DNA of 17,706 nt from Hydnum rufescens UP504 (GCA_014904985.1 MU129132.1:1-17706), one strand, 5' to 3'; positions 9,029 through 16,632 are shown, counted from the first letter of the stretch. Translations and numbers: made by a program. Notes: generated by a model not told the origin, from the sequence alone.

Positions 9029-9930
9029 GTAAGATCATATGCTAAAAACCCATGAAGCTCATGTAGAAATTGATGCTAAGGCCAGGAGCTTCATGGGATA
9101 GCATTATCCATGAGCTTCATGGGAGATAGCATCACACTACACATGAGCTTCATGGGATAGCATAGCATTACACATGAAGACCCACAAGTGTTGCTAATGC
9201 CAAATATGGTAATAATGTGGTTAGGGTTAGGGTTGGAATTGTCTGGAGTCTACCCCCATGCCCAGTGAGGTTAGGGTTAGGGTTTAATAAATTACATAAT
9301 ATTCTATATTTGGCAATATTACCTAATCAATTTCCACATTTGACACCATTACATAATATTTGATTACCTAATCACTTTCCATATTTGGACATATTGCATA
9401 ATATTTGATTACCTAATTAATTTCTATATATGGGAATATTACATAACATTTTTATTACCTAATCGATTTCCAAATATGGAAATTGATTAGGTAATAAAAA
9501 TGTTATGTAATATTCCCATATATAGAAATTAATTAGGTAATCAAATATTATGCAATATGTCCAAATATGGAAAGTGATTAGGTAATCAAATATTATGTAA
9601 TGGTGTCAAATGTGGAAATTGATTAGGTAATCAAATATTATGTAATATTGCTAAATATGGAAGTTGATTAGGTAATATTGCCAAATATAGAATATTATGT
9701 AATTTATCAAACCCTAACCCTAACCCTGGGCATGGGGGTAGACGTTCCCAACCACACTCCAGACAATCCCAACCCAACCCACCAACTCCAACCCCAACCC
9801 TAACCCCCAACCGTCCCCAACTGCCAACATTATTACTATATTTGGCATAGCATCACTTGTGGGTCTTCATGTATAATGCTATGGTAATGCCATTGCATGA
9901 AGCTCATGGGTAATGCTATCCCATGAAGCT
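9029..9930. mobile_element. ~0.9-kb palindromic insertion with telomere-like repeats
   Basis: The sequence folds back on itself about a centre at 9474/9475, with almost no spacer; the inner ~190 bp of each arm is nearly perfect. From the ends inward: subterminal units like CATGAGCTTCATGGGATAGC (left arm about 9087-9162), telomere-type GGTTAGGGTTAGGG (9219-9234 and 9269-9284; as CCCTAA at 9709-9727 and degenerate near 9791-9808), then four ~45-bp AT-rich units per arm (ATTACCTAATC at 9318, 9363, 9408, 9454). It interrupts pol between RNase H and integrase. CCTGGCC flanks it (9022-9028 and 9931-9937), a possible target duplication. No ORF, so it is non-autonomous. The right end is clearest at 9930; the left end is ambiguous because 9029-9086 resembles an inverted copy of adjoining pol sequence. 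Superfamily unassigned. Confidence 0.75.
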
Positions 9931-9937
9931 CCTGGCC

Positions 9938-10566
9938 TTAGCATCAATTTCTACATGAACTTCGTGGAGAAATCTTACAGCCAGTGTTGGGTCATCAAGG
10001 GTCACTCTTAAGTATGCACTAAGAGCTGTGTCCGAGTTGAGAGGTTTGGCATCGCGAATGATTGTTTGAAGGTTTTGCGGGTTTGCAGTTGCATATACCT
10101 CATTTCGTTCGGGTGGATAAACATTGGGGCATCTTGTGAGGGCGTCTGGTTTTCCTCCCAGTCGTCCTGGTCGATAGATGATGATGTAGTCGAAGGAGGA
10201 GAGGTATTCTGACCATCGCGCCTGTTGACAAGTGAGGAGTTTTGTGGAGGTGAAGTACTCCAAGTTTTTGTGATCCATGATGATGGAAACTGTGTGTGCG
10301 GCTCCTTCGAGATATGCTCGCCAGGCGCCAAAGGCATCAAAGATCGCAAGGAGTTCCTTGTCATGGATGTCGTAGTTTAGTTCCGTGCTTTGCATTGATC
10401 ACGAGCGGAATGTGACAGGTCAAACTTCGTTGTTCTCATTGATTTGTGACAAGATCGTGGCAATGGCGTAGTCGGACGCATCAGTTTCTATGATGATGCG
10501 TAATTCGGGGTTGAAGTGGTGGAGGACGGGGGCTGATACGAAGGCATTTTTGATGCTTTTGAAAGC
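9938..10566 (-). pseudogene. pol: RNase H domain and linker of gypsy pol
   Basis: RNase H degrades the RNA strand during reverse transcription and cuts the polypurine primer. The frame continues from RT across TGA at 10567-10569. It shows ETDASDYAIATIL with the catalytic Asp, the DIHDKELLAI segment with the catalytic Glu, and DHKNLEYF with another acidic residue. It ends with the tether-like RPGRLGGKPDALTR. TGA codons at 10420-10422 (before PVTFRS) and 10399-10401 (after FRS) fall where family members have Arg. The linker continues DDPTLAVRFLHEV up to the palindrome at 9930. Confidence 0.9.
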
Positions 10567-10569
10567 TCA

Positions 10570-11583
10570 TTGGGTCTCGTCATTCCATGTGAAGGTTTCA
10601 TCTTTTTTCATGAGATGGATTAAGGGGTGTGTGAGGTCTGAGTAGGTCGCGATGAAGCAGCAGTAGAAGTTTGCGAAGCCTAAGAATGACTGGACTTCTT
10701 TTACCGAGGTGGGCGTGGGCCAACTTAGGATCATGTTGAATTTCATAGGGTCCATCTGGATGCCAGAGGGGGTGATGATGAAGCCGAGGTACTCGATAGT
10801 GTCTGTGTGGAAGGTGCACTTCGAGATCTTGGCATGAAGGTTTCTTTCGCGGAGTCGTTGTAGTACACGGCAAACATGTTCGCGGTGTTCTTCTCGCGAA
10901 TTGGAGAAAATGAGGATGTCATCGAGATATACGATGATGAACAGATCCACCATATCCTGGAATGAGTCGTTCATGAAATACTGGAACTGCGCTGGGGAGT
11001 TGGCTGCTCCCATTGGCATTACGAGCCACTCATAGGCACCGTACCATGTACGAAATGATGTGAGCCACTCGTGTCCTTCGGCAACTCTGATGTTGTAGTA
11101 GCCATCGTGAAGATCGATTTTTGTATAGATCGTGGTGCTGCGAAGGCGATCGAGGAGGTCGTTGATGAGGGGGATGGGGTAGCGACTCTTTTTCATGATG
11201 CAATTGAGTGCTTGATAATCAACGCAAAGGTGAAGCCCGCCACCTTTCTTTTTCGTGAAGAGGATTGGCACACCTGCAGGGGAGGTCGAAGGGCATATGA
11301 ATCCTTTTGCAAGGAATTCATCGATGAACTCGCGTAGTGCTGCAAGTTTGCTTTCTGACATTGGGTATATGGGGCCTCGTGGTACTTCGCGTCCTTCTTC
11401 GATATTGAATCGAAGGTCATACTTGTGATGCGGCGGTAGATAGCTGGCCGCTGTACTGGTGAAGACGTTGTGGAATTCATAGTATTCCAGGGGGAGTCGT
11501 TGTGCAAGGTCTTGGCATTCCTCGATGGGGATTGATTCGGGTAACGCAGAGGTGGGGGGAGTGTCGCGAACCACTGATGTGGT
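10570..11583 (-). pseudogene. pol: Reverse transcriptase of the gypsy element
   Basis: RNA-dependent DNA polymerase that copies the element's RNA inside Gag particles. Visible blocks: the entry region PRGPIYPMSESKLAALREF, the KGFICPSTSPAG block, LHLCVDYQALN, KIDLHDGYYNIRV with the first catalytic Asp, the PMGAANSPAQFQYFMN block, and VYLDDILIFS with the YLDD active site at 10918-10929. SFLGFANFY marks the end of the thumb. Length and order are normal. The frame is open for over 330 codons, ending at TGA (10567-10569). Some invariant Arg positions are lost: LHLCVDYQALN where the family has LRLCVDYR, and KIDLHD where KIDLR is usual. Both fit CpG decay. Upstream it continues in the same frame from protease across TGA 11584-11586. 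Confidence 0.95.
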
Positions 11584-11586
11584 TCA

Positions 11587-12426
11587 TGTGTGGGTTGGAT
11601 TGGTGACGACGCATGTGTAGAGTGTCGCGCTCTCATCACTGGCTGCTTGAATGAAGTCTTCGGCTTCATAGACTTCAATTGTGACGCTGTGGGTTGGGGG
11701 GCTTGCCATTATCAGGTTTTGGGTCAAGGCAGTCATCGTGATGACATCAATGCTTAATGGCGTCGTTACAAGTTCCGAGTGGTGCGCCATGTGCTCGATT
11801 TGCATTTCGGCCCATGAGATTTGTGGATTGACTTGTCGCAACCAGGGGAGTCCCAGTACGATGGGGGTCGAGGAGTGGAGTTGCGATTCAACAAACTCGA
11901 TATTTTGTTGCGACGAGTTCGCGAAGGTGACTGGGAGTGTAACTATACACTCGAGGTTGTTCGCGATTGATCTGTCGAATAATTGCAAGGGGTGTGGTGT
12001 CGCCAAATGATGACAGTGCGGTGCAGCATGTGAGTTCTGTACTCGTGACACGTCAATGAAGTTTTCGGAGGTGCCGCAATCGACAAGTGCTGAGATGGGG
12101 CTGTCCAAGAGGAGGGGGATTGAGACCATCGTGATAAATGACGATGGGGAGAGGGAAGAGATGGTAGCTCTTAGGTGAGCGGTTCCATCAGGGGATGATG
12201 ATGAGATCTCAGTGATGCGAGGTTCCTCTGTTGTGTTGGGGCCTCCTGAGAAGGTGAACGTAGCACAAGCTACTGGGGTGCGCGATGTTGCTGTCGCAGT
12301 TGTGCTGCTGGTACTGGTGGTCATCACGGCAGGTGTCATCACGGTTTGCAGTACGTTGCGACGACTGGGGCAACTATCTACTGCATGGTTGCTATTCCCA
12401 CAGTATGTGCAGAGCTTTTCGCATCT
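11587..12426 (-). pseudogene. Gag zinc knuckle and retropepsin-like protease
   Basis: Begins after the TGA at 12427-12429. A CCHC zinc knuckle (CTYCGNSNHAVDSC, 12370-12411) fits C-x2-C-x4-H-x4-C, the RNA-packaging motif at the end of Gag. A Thr/Ser-rich linker follows, then an aspartic protease fold: ALVDCGTSENFIDVS with the catalytic Asp at 12079-12081, and PIVLGLPWLRQVNPQISW, the usual second block of fungal gypsy proteases. The triad reads D-C-G where D-S/T-G is standard. This may be a lineage variant or damage; the change is not a simple CpG transition from Ser TCC or Thr. The frame is continuous with RT, so no gag-pol frameshift is needed here. It ends at TGA 11584-11586. Confidence 0.85.
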
Positions 12427-12429
12427 TCA

Positions 12430-13886
12430 TTGTTCTTTTTCCTCTTCGGTGAGTGCGCCATTAGACTTGTGAACTTTTGGGTCGCGCGGGGGGTTTGTCA
12501 AGGATGAAGGGGATGTCAAGGATGAGGGGTTTGCAGTGCGGGGTTGTGTGCCACGATCTGAGGTCCTCGTGGCTTTGAGTTCCTCTTGGTGTTCCCAATA
12601 CCGGCCATCAAATCTTAGCGTGGCTTGGTACATGCCTTGGAGTTTCGCGGGCTTGCCATCTTGCAAGATGTCATCTTGTAGACAGTTCGGTAAGCCTTGG
12701 TAGAACTGTGAGTGGAGTGCATTGTCGTTCCATCTGGTGAGGCTCACTACTTCCTTGAACTGGTTGATGTAGCGGAGGACGTGGTGGTTGTCGTTCATCT
12801 TGAGCATGCATAGTTTTCGCTCTTGAGTCGCGACCTCATCTGGGTCTCCGAAGTACGTGTGGAGCTCTTCCTCGAAGAGCATCCAGCTGGAGAGTGTGGG
12901 GATTCCTCCATCTCCATGATGAGGTGTTGGAACCATTGCCTTGCTGTATCCATGAGATATGATCCAGCCCAGATGATGCACGCGCTCTCTAGCGTGAATC
13001 GTGACAGTTGCAATCGGAACGCCATTTTGCAGTGCGCAAGGAATCCATATAGTTTAGAGGGGTCATGCCCCGAGAACATCTCTGGCTCTTTGATTTTGGG
13101 TTTGCAAAGTGCATGTCCTGAGGGTGCAGAGGGTTGGGTGATTGTCGCTGTTTCACGGTATTGTGGAGTGGTGGGGAGGTGTTCGAGTTTGGTTCCTCGA
13201 TGGTCCATGCCTGGAGTTGGGGCCTGAACGCAGAGCCCAGGCGCAGGGGGGTGGAGTGCGCATCCTTGAACATCACGCATTGCGGAGTTGGTTGCGCGAT
13301 GTTGCTAGGTGGTGCGTACGTGACTGAATTGCCTCGCGGTGTGTCGTCAAGGTTTTGAGGTGAAAACTCATTGTTTTCCTCAGGGTAGGTTTGGGGCTCG
13401 AAGTGGGGCTTCAAGTGAGGGTGCAAGGTGCGAATTGCGAGTTGTGCACTGCAGGCAAGACTACTTGTCTCGGTCGTGTATTTGCGTCGAGGATGGGCGA
13501 CCGCGAATTGTGGTGCACGACTTCATTGCGCAGCTCTCAGTTTTCATTCGCAAGTTCTTCAAGGTGAGCGTTCATCTGGGCATTGGTGCGCGCCATTTCC
13601 GCTTGTATCTGTGTGCTGTGTGCTAGGTCTGCCTGCATTTGTTGCAGCATGTGCAGGAGCATTGTCTCGGTGCTCGAAGTTGACATGGCGCTGGGAGGGT
13701 TTCCCATGTGTGGACCTTGCATCAAGTTGGGTGGTGTTTGTATTGTGGGAATATGTCATCCGAGGGGTGATTGGCACCCGAGGACGATTGGAGAGGAGAG
13801 GCGGAAGTGGATTCGACAGTGGCTGTGTTGTCACGATAGTCATCGGTGACTGGTTGTGGGTGTGGGTTTCATTGAGTGGAGGGCAT
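12430..13886 (-). pseudogene. gag: gag (capsid region), frameshifted
   Basis: Gag builds the particle in which reverse transcription takes place. The likely start is the ATG at 13886-13884, 30 nt after the primer-binding site. The N-terminal part reads MPSTQ, then TGA (13869-13871), then NPHPQPVTDD. A helical, Met/Gln-rich stretch at 13725-13540 (LHMLQQMQADLAHSTQIQAE) ends at TGA 13537-13539. The capsid core is clear: KIKEPEMFSGHDPSKLYGFL, FRLQLSRF, WAGSYLMDTARQWFQ, then after a 1-base frameshift near 12910 TYFGDPDEVATQERKL, RYINQFKE and FYQGLPNCLQD. I count at least three frame changes (near 13735, 13430-13140 and 12910). The order and spacing match gag of Agaricomycete gypsy elements. Confidence 0.85.
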
Positions 13887-13915
13887 ATTGAGTCTTTCAA
13901 GGAAGTCAGTTATTT

Positions 13916-13928
13916 AGATCGAGAATAC
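13916..13928 (-). promoter_or_regulatory. Self-priming primer-binding site
   Basis: Directly after the 5' LTR the sense sequence is GTATTCTCGATCT. This pairs with the LTR sense sequence AGATCGAGAATAT (plus coordinates 14162-14174) over 13 positions: 12 Watson-Crick pairs and one G-U. No TGG-type start typical of tRNA-primed sites is seen. In Tf1 the first 11 nt of the transcript pair with the site next to the LTR and prime synthesis; the arrangement here matches. Confidence 0.75.
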
Positions 13929-14385
13929 TGTTAAGGGTTGTACTCAAGGCAAAAGATACGATGACATAAATCGGATCGAATACAAGGAAATTCCCTTAAG
14001 GTGATTGATGAGGGGTCGCGAAGTGGGGATTACATAAGTCATGAGAGACAAGTACGTATGAGGAAGACCGGCTTCTTGAGACTTGATAGGTGAAGGTTTT
14101 TAAGATGAGAGTCACGAGCAATAACTGAGATCGCAAGAGTAGAATTCAATTGGTTGACAATATATTCTCGATCTTCTAAAGAGCGAGTGTACATCAAGTA
14201 ACTACTTATACTATTAGAGATCAAAAGGGTTTTATGGATAAAGGGGTGTTGAATAAAGGAAGGATGTATATAATAGGAATTGCTGAAAGAGGAAGGCACA
14301 ATGGCGGCAAGGGTGAAGGTCATGTGATGGCGCGATTGGCTTGGTTATTCATACATAAGCGAGGTTACGAGTATGACTCATAACA
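13929..14385 (-). repeat. 5' LTR of the gypsy element (457 bp)
   Basis: Partner of 3665-4121. It carries the element promoter: on the minus strand TATAAGT (14210-14204) is followed 31-36 bp later by AGATCGAG (from 14174), the predicted transcript start. It ends against the primer-binding site on one side and the target duplication CTAGC (14386-14390) on the other. CpG-type differences from the 3' LTR occur in both directions, so both copies decayed after insertion. Confidence 0.95.
14204..14210 (-). promoter_or_regulatory. TATA box of the gypsy LTR promoter
   Basis: TATAAGT on the minus strand lies 31-36 bp upstream of 14174, where the RNA 5' end must be if the self-priming model is right. 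The same element lies in the identical block of the 3' LTR. Confidence 0.6.
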
Positions 14386-14390
14386 CTAGC
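14386..14390. repeat. Target-site duplication CTAGC, right copy
   Basis: Matches 3660-3664. Beyond it begins the copia fragment. Confidence 0.9.
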
Positions 14391-14994
14391 ACAGTCCCTG
14401 TCTCAATTTTCCCACAATCTGTCCAATGAACATTGGCACACAGTCAAACACCTATTTAGGTATCTACAAGGAACTAAAGACATGGGGGATTACATATGAT
14501 CAATGCGGGGGAAGTGCCACCATAGCCATATCTGGATTTTCGGATGCTGATTGGGCATCAAACAAAATTGATTGGAAATCAATTTCCGGATATACCTTTT
14601 TACTCAGCAGAGGAGCAATATCATGGACTTCCAAGAAGCAGTCCATCATGGCCCTATCATTGATGGAGGCAGAATATATTGCCGCTACCTTAGCTACAAA
14701 GCAAATAATATGGCTACAAAACTTCTTCGATGCCCTAGGTTTTACCCAATCTGGACCTTCGGAATTACACATTGATAATCAATTGGCAATTGCCCTGACA
14801 GAAATCCCCAATTTCATGCGTGATCAAAACACATTGATGTACAATTTCATTTCATTCAGGAAACAATACAACGAGGCATAGTGACAGTCCATTGGTGCCC
14901 TACAAATGAAATGACCGCAGACATATTTACAAAGTCGCTCCTGCACCCGAAACTCAAACAATTCCGGATGGACTTAGGAATGGCATCGGTCTGA
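14391..14994 (+). pseudogene. pol: Ty1/copia pol 3' end (RT tail and RNase H)
   Basis: Plus-strand remnant of a copia polyprotein. Visible blocks: SLSQFSHNLSNEHWHTVKHL and FRYLQGTKDMG (RT to RNase H connection), FSDADWASN with the catalytic Asp, SISGYTFLLSRGAISWTSKK, MEAEYIAATLATKQIIWL with the catalytic Glu, and SELHIDNQLAIAL with a third acidic residue. After a frame change come SKHIDVQFHFIQE and WCPTNEMTADIFTKSL, ending at TGA 14992-14994. Damage: an extra G in the GGGGG run near 14486-14490 shifts frame, a second shift lies near 14810, and a TGA at 14821-14823 replaces the Arg of the usual HARSKHID. The 5' part of the element is absent: the gypsy element lies immediately upstream, and the DNA on its far side is not recognisable copia RT. 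Confidence 0.9.
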
Positions 14995-15037
14995 GGGGAG
15001 TATTGGAATGAATACATCCCAATATGGGAATAAACCC

Positions 15038-15052
15038 GGAACCTTCCGGAAG
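15038..15052 (+). promoter_or_regulatory. Heat-shock element in the copia LTR
   Basis: GGAACCTTCCGGAAG contains GAA-nn-TTC-nn-GAA, three perfectly spaced inverted pentamers, the binding pattern of heat-shock factor (HSF). It lies about 85 bp upstream of the TATA box, a sensible promoter position. The palindrome CCTTCCGGAAGG overlaps it (15042-15053). Function is inferred from pattern alone. Confidence 0.5.
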
Positions 15053-15136
15053 GATCTAAAACCATCCAGGACCATATAGGCCCATCTACATCCGTTATTC
15101 CCATATATACTCGAACCCTGTAGAAACATGTATTCG

Positions 15137-15146
15137 TATATAAATA
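15137..15146 (+). promoter_or_regulatory. TATA box and adjoining hairpin of the copia LTR
   Basis: TATATAAATA is followed directly by TACCGAG-ATTTTA-CTCGGTA (15145-15164), a 7-bp stem with a 6-nt loop. The TATA box fits an LTR promoter. The hairpin lies at or just before the expected RNA start; its role is unknown. Confidence 0.55.
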
Positions 15147-15236
15147 CCGAGATTTTACTCGGTAAATCATAGTGTGTTGTTTTCTCTAAAAGACTTATAT
15201 CTTAACAACATCACACTACAGTAGTAAGAATAGTGG

Positions 15237-15589
15237 ACATTCATACTGTAACTCATCCACTATGGATTAGCTTCCGAAATGAAGTACATAAGCATCACAT
15301 GATGCCAAATTTTGGTGCAGCAAGTGTTTTCCCTCAGTTGCACTCTTGGCCCAGTACTTTTTGGCATCCTATGCAGCCTCCAAGACCTTCGGTAACTGTC
15401 CATAAACCAAAGTGATGAATTTGAAGCCTGAAACAGAAGATTATAGCAATTTGCAGGGTTTACCATCATGTTAAGAGTGGTACAGAATCCAATGTTACCC
15501 TTCAAGCAAGGCATGACCCTGGAACCTGCTTACTCCTGTGGGTTGGTGGCTCCCAACTGGCTCAGGGGGACTTGCCAAATTTAGGAATC
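15237..15589. other. Non-coding stretch, nothing recognised
   Basis: No supported gene; only short frames with no domain. It should contain the right flank of the copia element. Confidence 0.45.
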
Positions 15590-15680
15590 TAAATAAGGAA
15601 ACTTCCTAAAATGGATCCTCCTAATAAGGAAATTTCTTTATAAAGAATTTCCAAATTAGGAAATTTCCTTATTTGGATAG
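15590..15680. repeat. AT-rich palindromic cluster
   Basis: A set of inverted TAAGGAAA/TTTCCTTA words. The strongest is a 26-bp palindrome at 15651-15676 with 12 of 13 pairs matching (ends CCAAAT/ATTTGG, centre GAAATTTC). A second imperfect palindrome centres on TTTATAAA near 15640. Such clusters can form cruciforms or be the fold-back part of a small element. No target duplication was found. Confidence 0.55.
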
Positions 15681-16302
15681 GCCAAAACTTGCCTTGCTCA
15701 GACCCAAATCTCCTCAGAATTGCAAAACAAGCTTTTTTCATTAGTAGAGTTTTTCTAGTTGTAAAGCTCCTGACTGGGGGGATATTTTGCAATTCTGAAA
15801 CCAAGAAGTCCCTCAGACTGTCATTTCTAAGCTATCCTTGGTCACCAAATTTCTCTCACTGTTGAGCACAGGTGCTTAAAGAGACCGGTAAGTGCCGGGA
15901 TAGTGGATGAGTACTATCTTATATATAGCAGGCAGCCCCCTACCACACCTGAGCTCGCTGAGAATGGAACTAGGCGGCAACTTGCGTAGGACCCCAGAAC
16001 CCATATCATGAGAACCCAGATCACAAGAACCCATTCAATCCCTGGGGCAAATCTTCGGAGCTCGTGTATCTCACGAAAATAAAAATTGCCTATCGATTTG
16101 AGTTCAGCTGTAAGAGGGTCTGGTTACGAGACTACATTCTTACATACATCCGATTTCATAACTAGAGGGGTCGCGCCGCGACCACGGACCTTCCTTGCTT
16201 CACGCCTTTGCAACCACCTACAATGTTGTAATCAAACGCAGTTGATCACCACTCGAGCAAACGTTCAACATCAGGACATCATTCGGGAAAACAAAGTCGC
16301 TA
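15681..16302 (+). promoter_or_regulatory. Possible LTR or promoter-leader region with TATA box
   Basis: TATATATAG (about 15920-15928) followed by GCAGGCAGCCCCC resembles a strong fungal or LTR promoter. The near-palindrome GGTCGCGCCGCGACC lies near 16169-16183, and CG sites are well preserved here. A coding-like stretch begins downstream (about 16303). Together this could be an LTR plus leader of a third, plus-strand retroelement, but I found no matching second LTR, polypurine tract or target duplication. Confidence 0.3.
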
Positions 16303-16632
16303 AAATGCCGTCAATCCAGCGTTCGCATCCACAGAAGGGGGCGAAGAATCCTCGAGAAAAGCAGCTCCCGCGGCCGCCGCAATCCCTGCTTCTCCAACTC
16401 CTAAAAGCTTCTCATCGATAAAGGGGAAATCTTGAGCCAGAGAACCCACCGGATCAGATGATAACGATACAATGGATCTTCACTTGTAGGCAGACAGATT
16501 CCTTATTTGGGGAAAAATATTGACATTGCTACGGTGCTACCAAACAGAGATGACGGGAAGAAGTACTTTTTTTTGTTCTCATTGTCCCAAATAGATCTAT
16601 CTGTGTCTCCGGAAGATGAAGAATGGGAATGA
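16303..16632 (+). pseudogene. Degenerate coding-like stretch, unknown
   Basis: No recognised domain. Two adjoining open stretches look protein-like. One reads as an Ala/Pro/Ser-rich tract (KAAPAAAAIPASPTPKSF) followed by TGA at 16433-16435 and AREPTGSDDNDT. The other, 16471-16632, reads IPYLGKNIDIATVLPNRDDG, KKYFFLFSLSQIDLSVS and EDEEWE before a TGA. They are one frameshift apart. A low-complexity N-terminus after a leader could be the start of a retroelement gag, but the similarity is only compositional. It could also be chance. Confidence 0.3.

Larger units (their letters stand above)
3665..14385 (-). mobile_element. Ty3/gypsy chromovirus (Tf1/sushi type) with nested insertions
   Basis: A complete but inactivated LTR retrotransposon read on the minus strand. 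In sense order: 5' LTR (14385-13929), self-complementary primer-binding site (13928-13916), gag (from 13886), zinc knuckle and protease, RT, RNase H, integrase, chromodomain (stop at 7085), a 3' region carrying an antisense gene (4275-6752), polypurine tract (4134-4125) and 3' LTR (4121-3665). It is flanked by the TSD CTAGC. Later insertions are the family A LTR (4840-6216), family B LTR (8203-8782) and palindrome (~9029-9930); without them it is about 7.85 kb. From 12981 down to 9916, gag end, protease, RT and RNase H share one frame broken only by TGA codons, so the ancestor probably encoded a single Gag-Pol polyprotein as Tf1 does. The order of pol domains and the C-terminal chromodomain define the chromovirus lineage. 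Confidence 0.95.
15003..15236 (+). repeat. 3' LTR of the copia element (right end approximate)
   Basis: The copia frame ends at 14994, followed by the purine run GAGGGGAGTA (14993-15002) and then TTGGAATGAATAC, the usual layout of polypurine tract and 3' LTR. Inside are a heat-shock-type element (15038-15052), a TATA box (15137-15146) and a hairpin. The right end is not fixed: no second LTR or target duplication is available, so it could lie between about 15210 and 15240. Confidence 0.65.

Noticed and set aside
9219..9808. Chromosome end or telomere
   Set aside because: TTAGGG runs are short, occur in both arms in opposite orientation, and are flanked on both sides by pol of the same element. 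They are interstitial.
12823..13358. Plus-strand open frames opposite gag
   Set aside because: Gag motifs on the minus strand explain the region; the plus-strand frames have no domain and overlap each other.
13905..13928. Conventional tRNA primer-binding site
   Set aside because: No TGG start or recognisable tRNA 3' complement follows the 5' LTR. The 13-nt complementarity to the element's own LTR is a better explanation.
3665..14385. Ascomycete-type RIP (repeat-induced point mutation) with CpA preference
   Set aside because: Changes concentrate at CpG, with no excess of CpA to TpA. This fits CpG methylation decay or a CpG-specific process better than Neurospora-type RIP.
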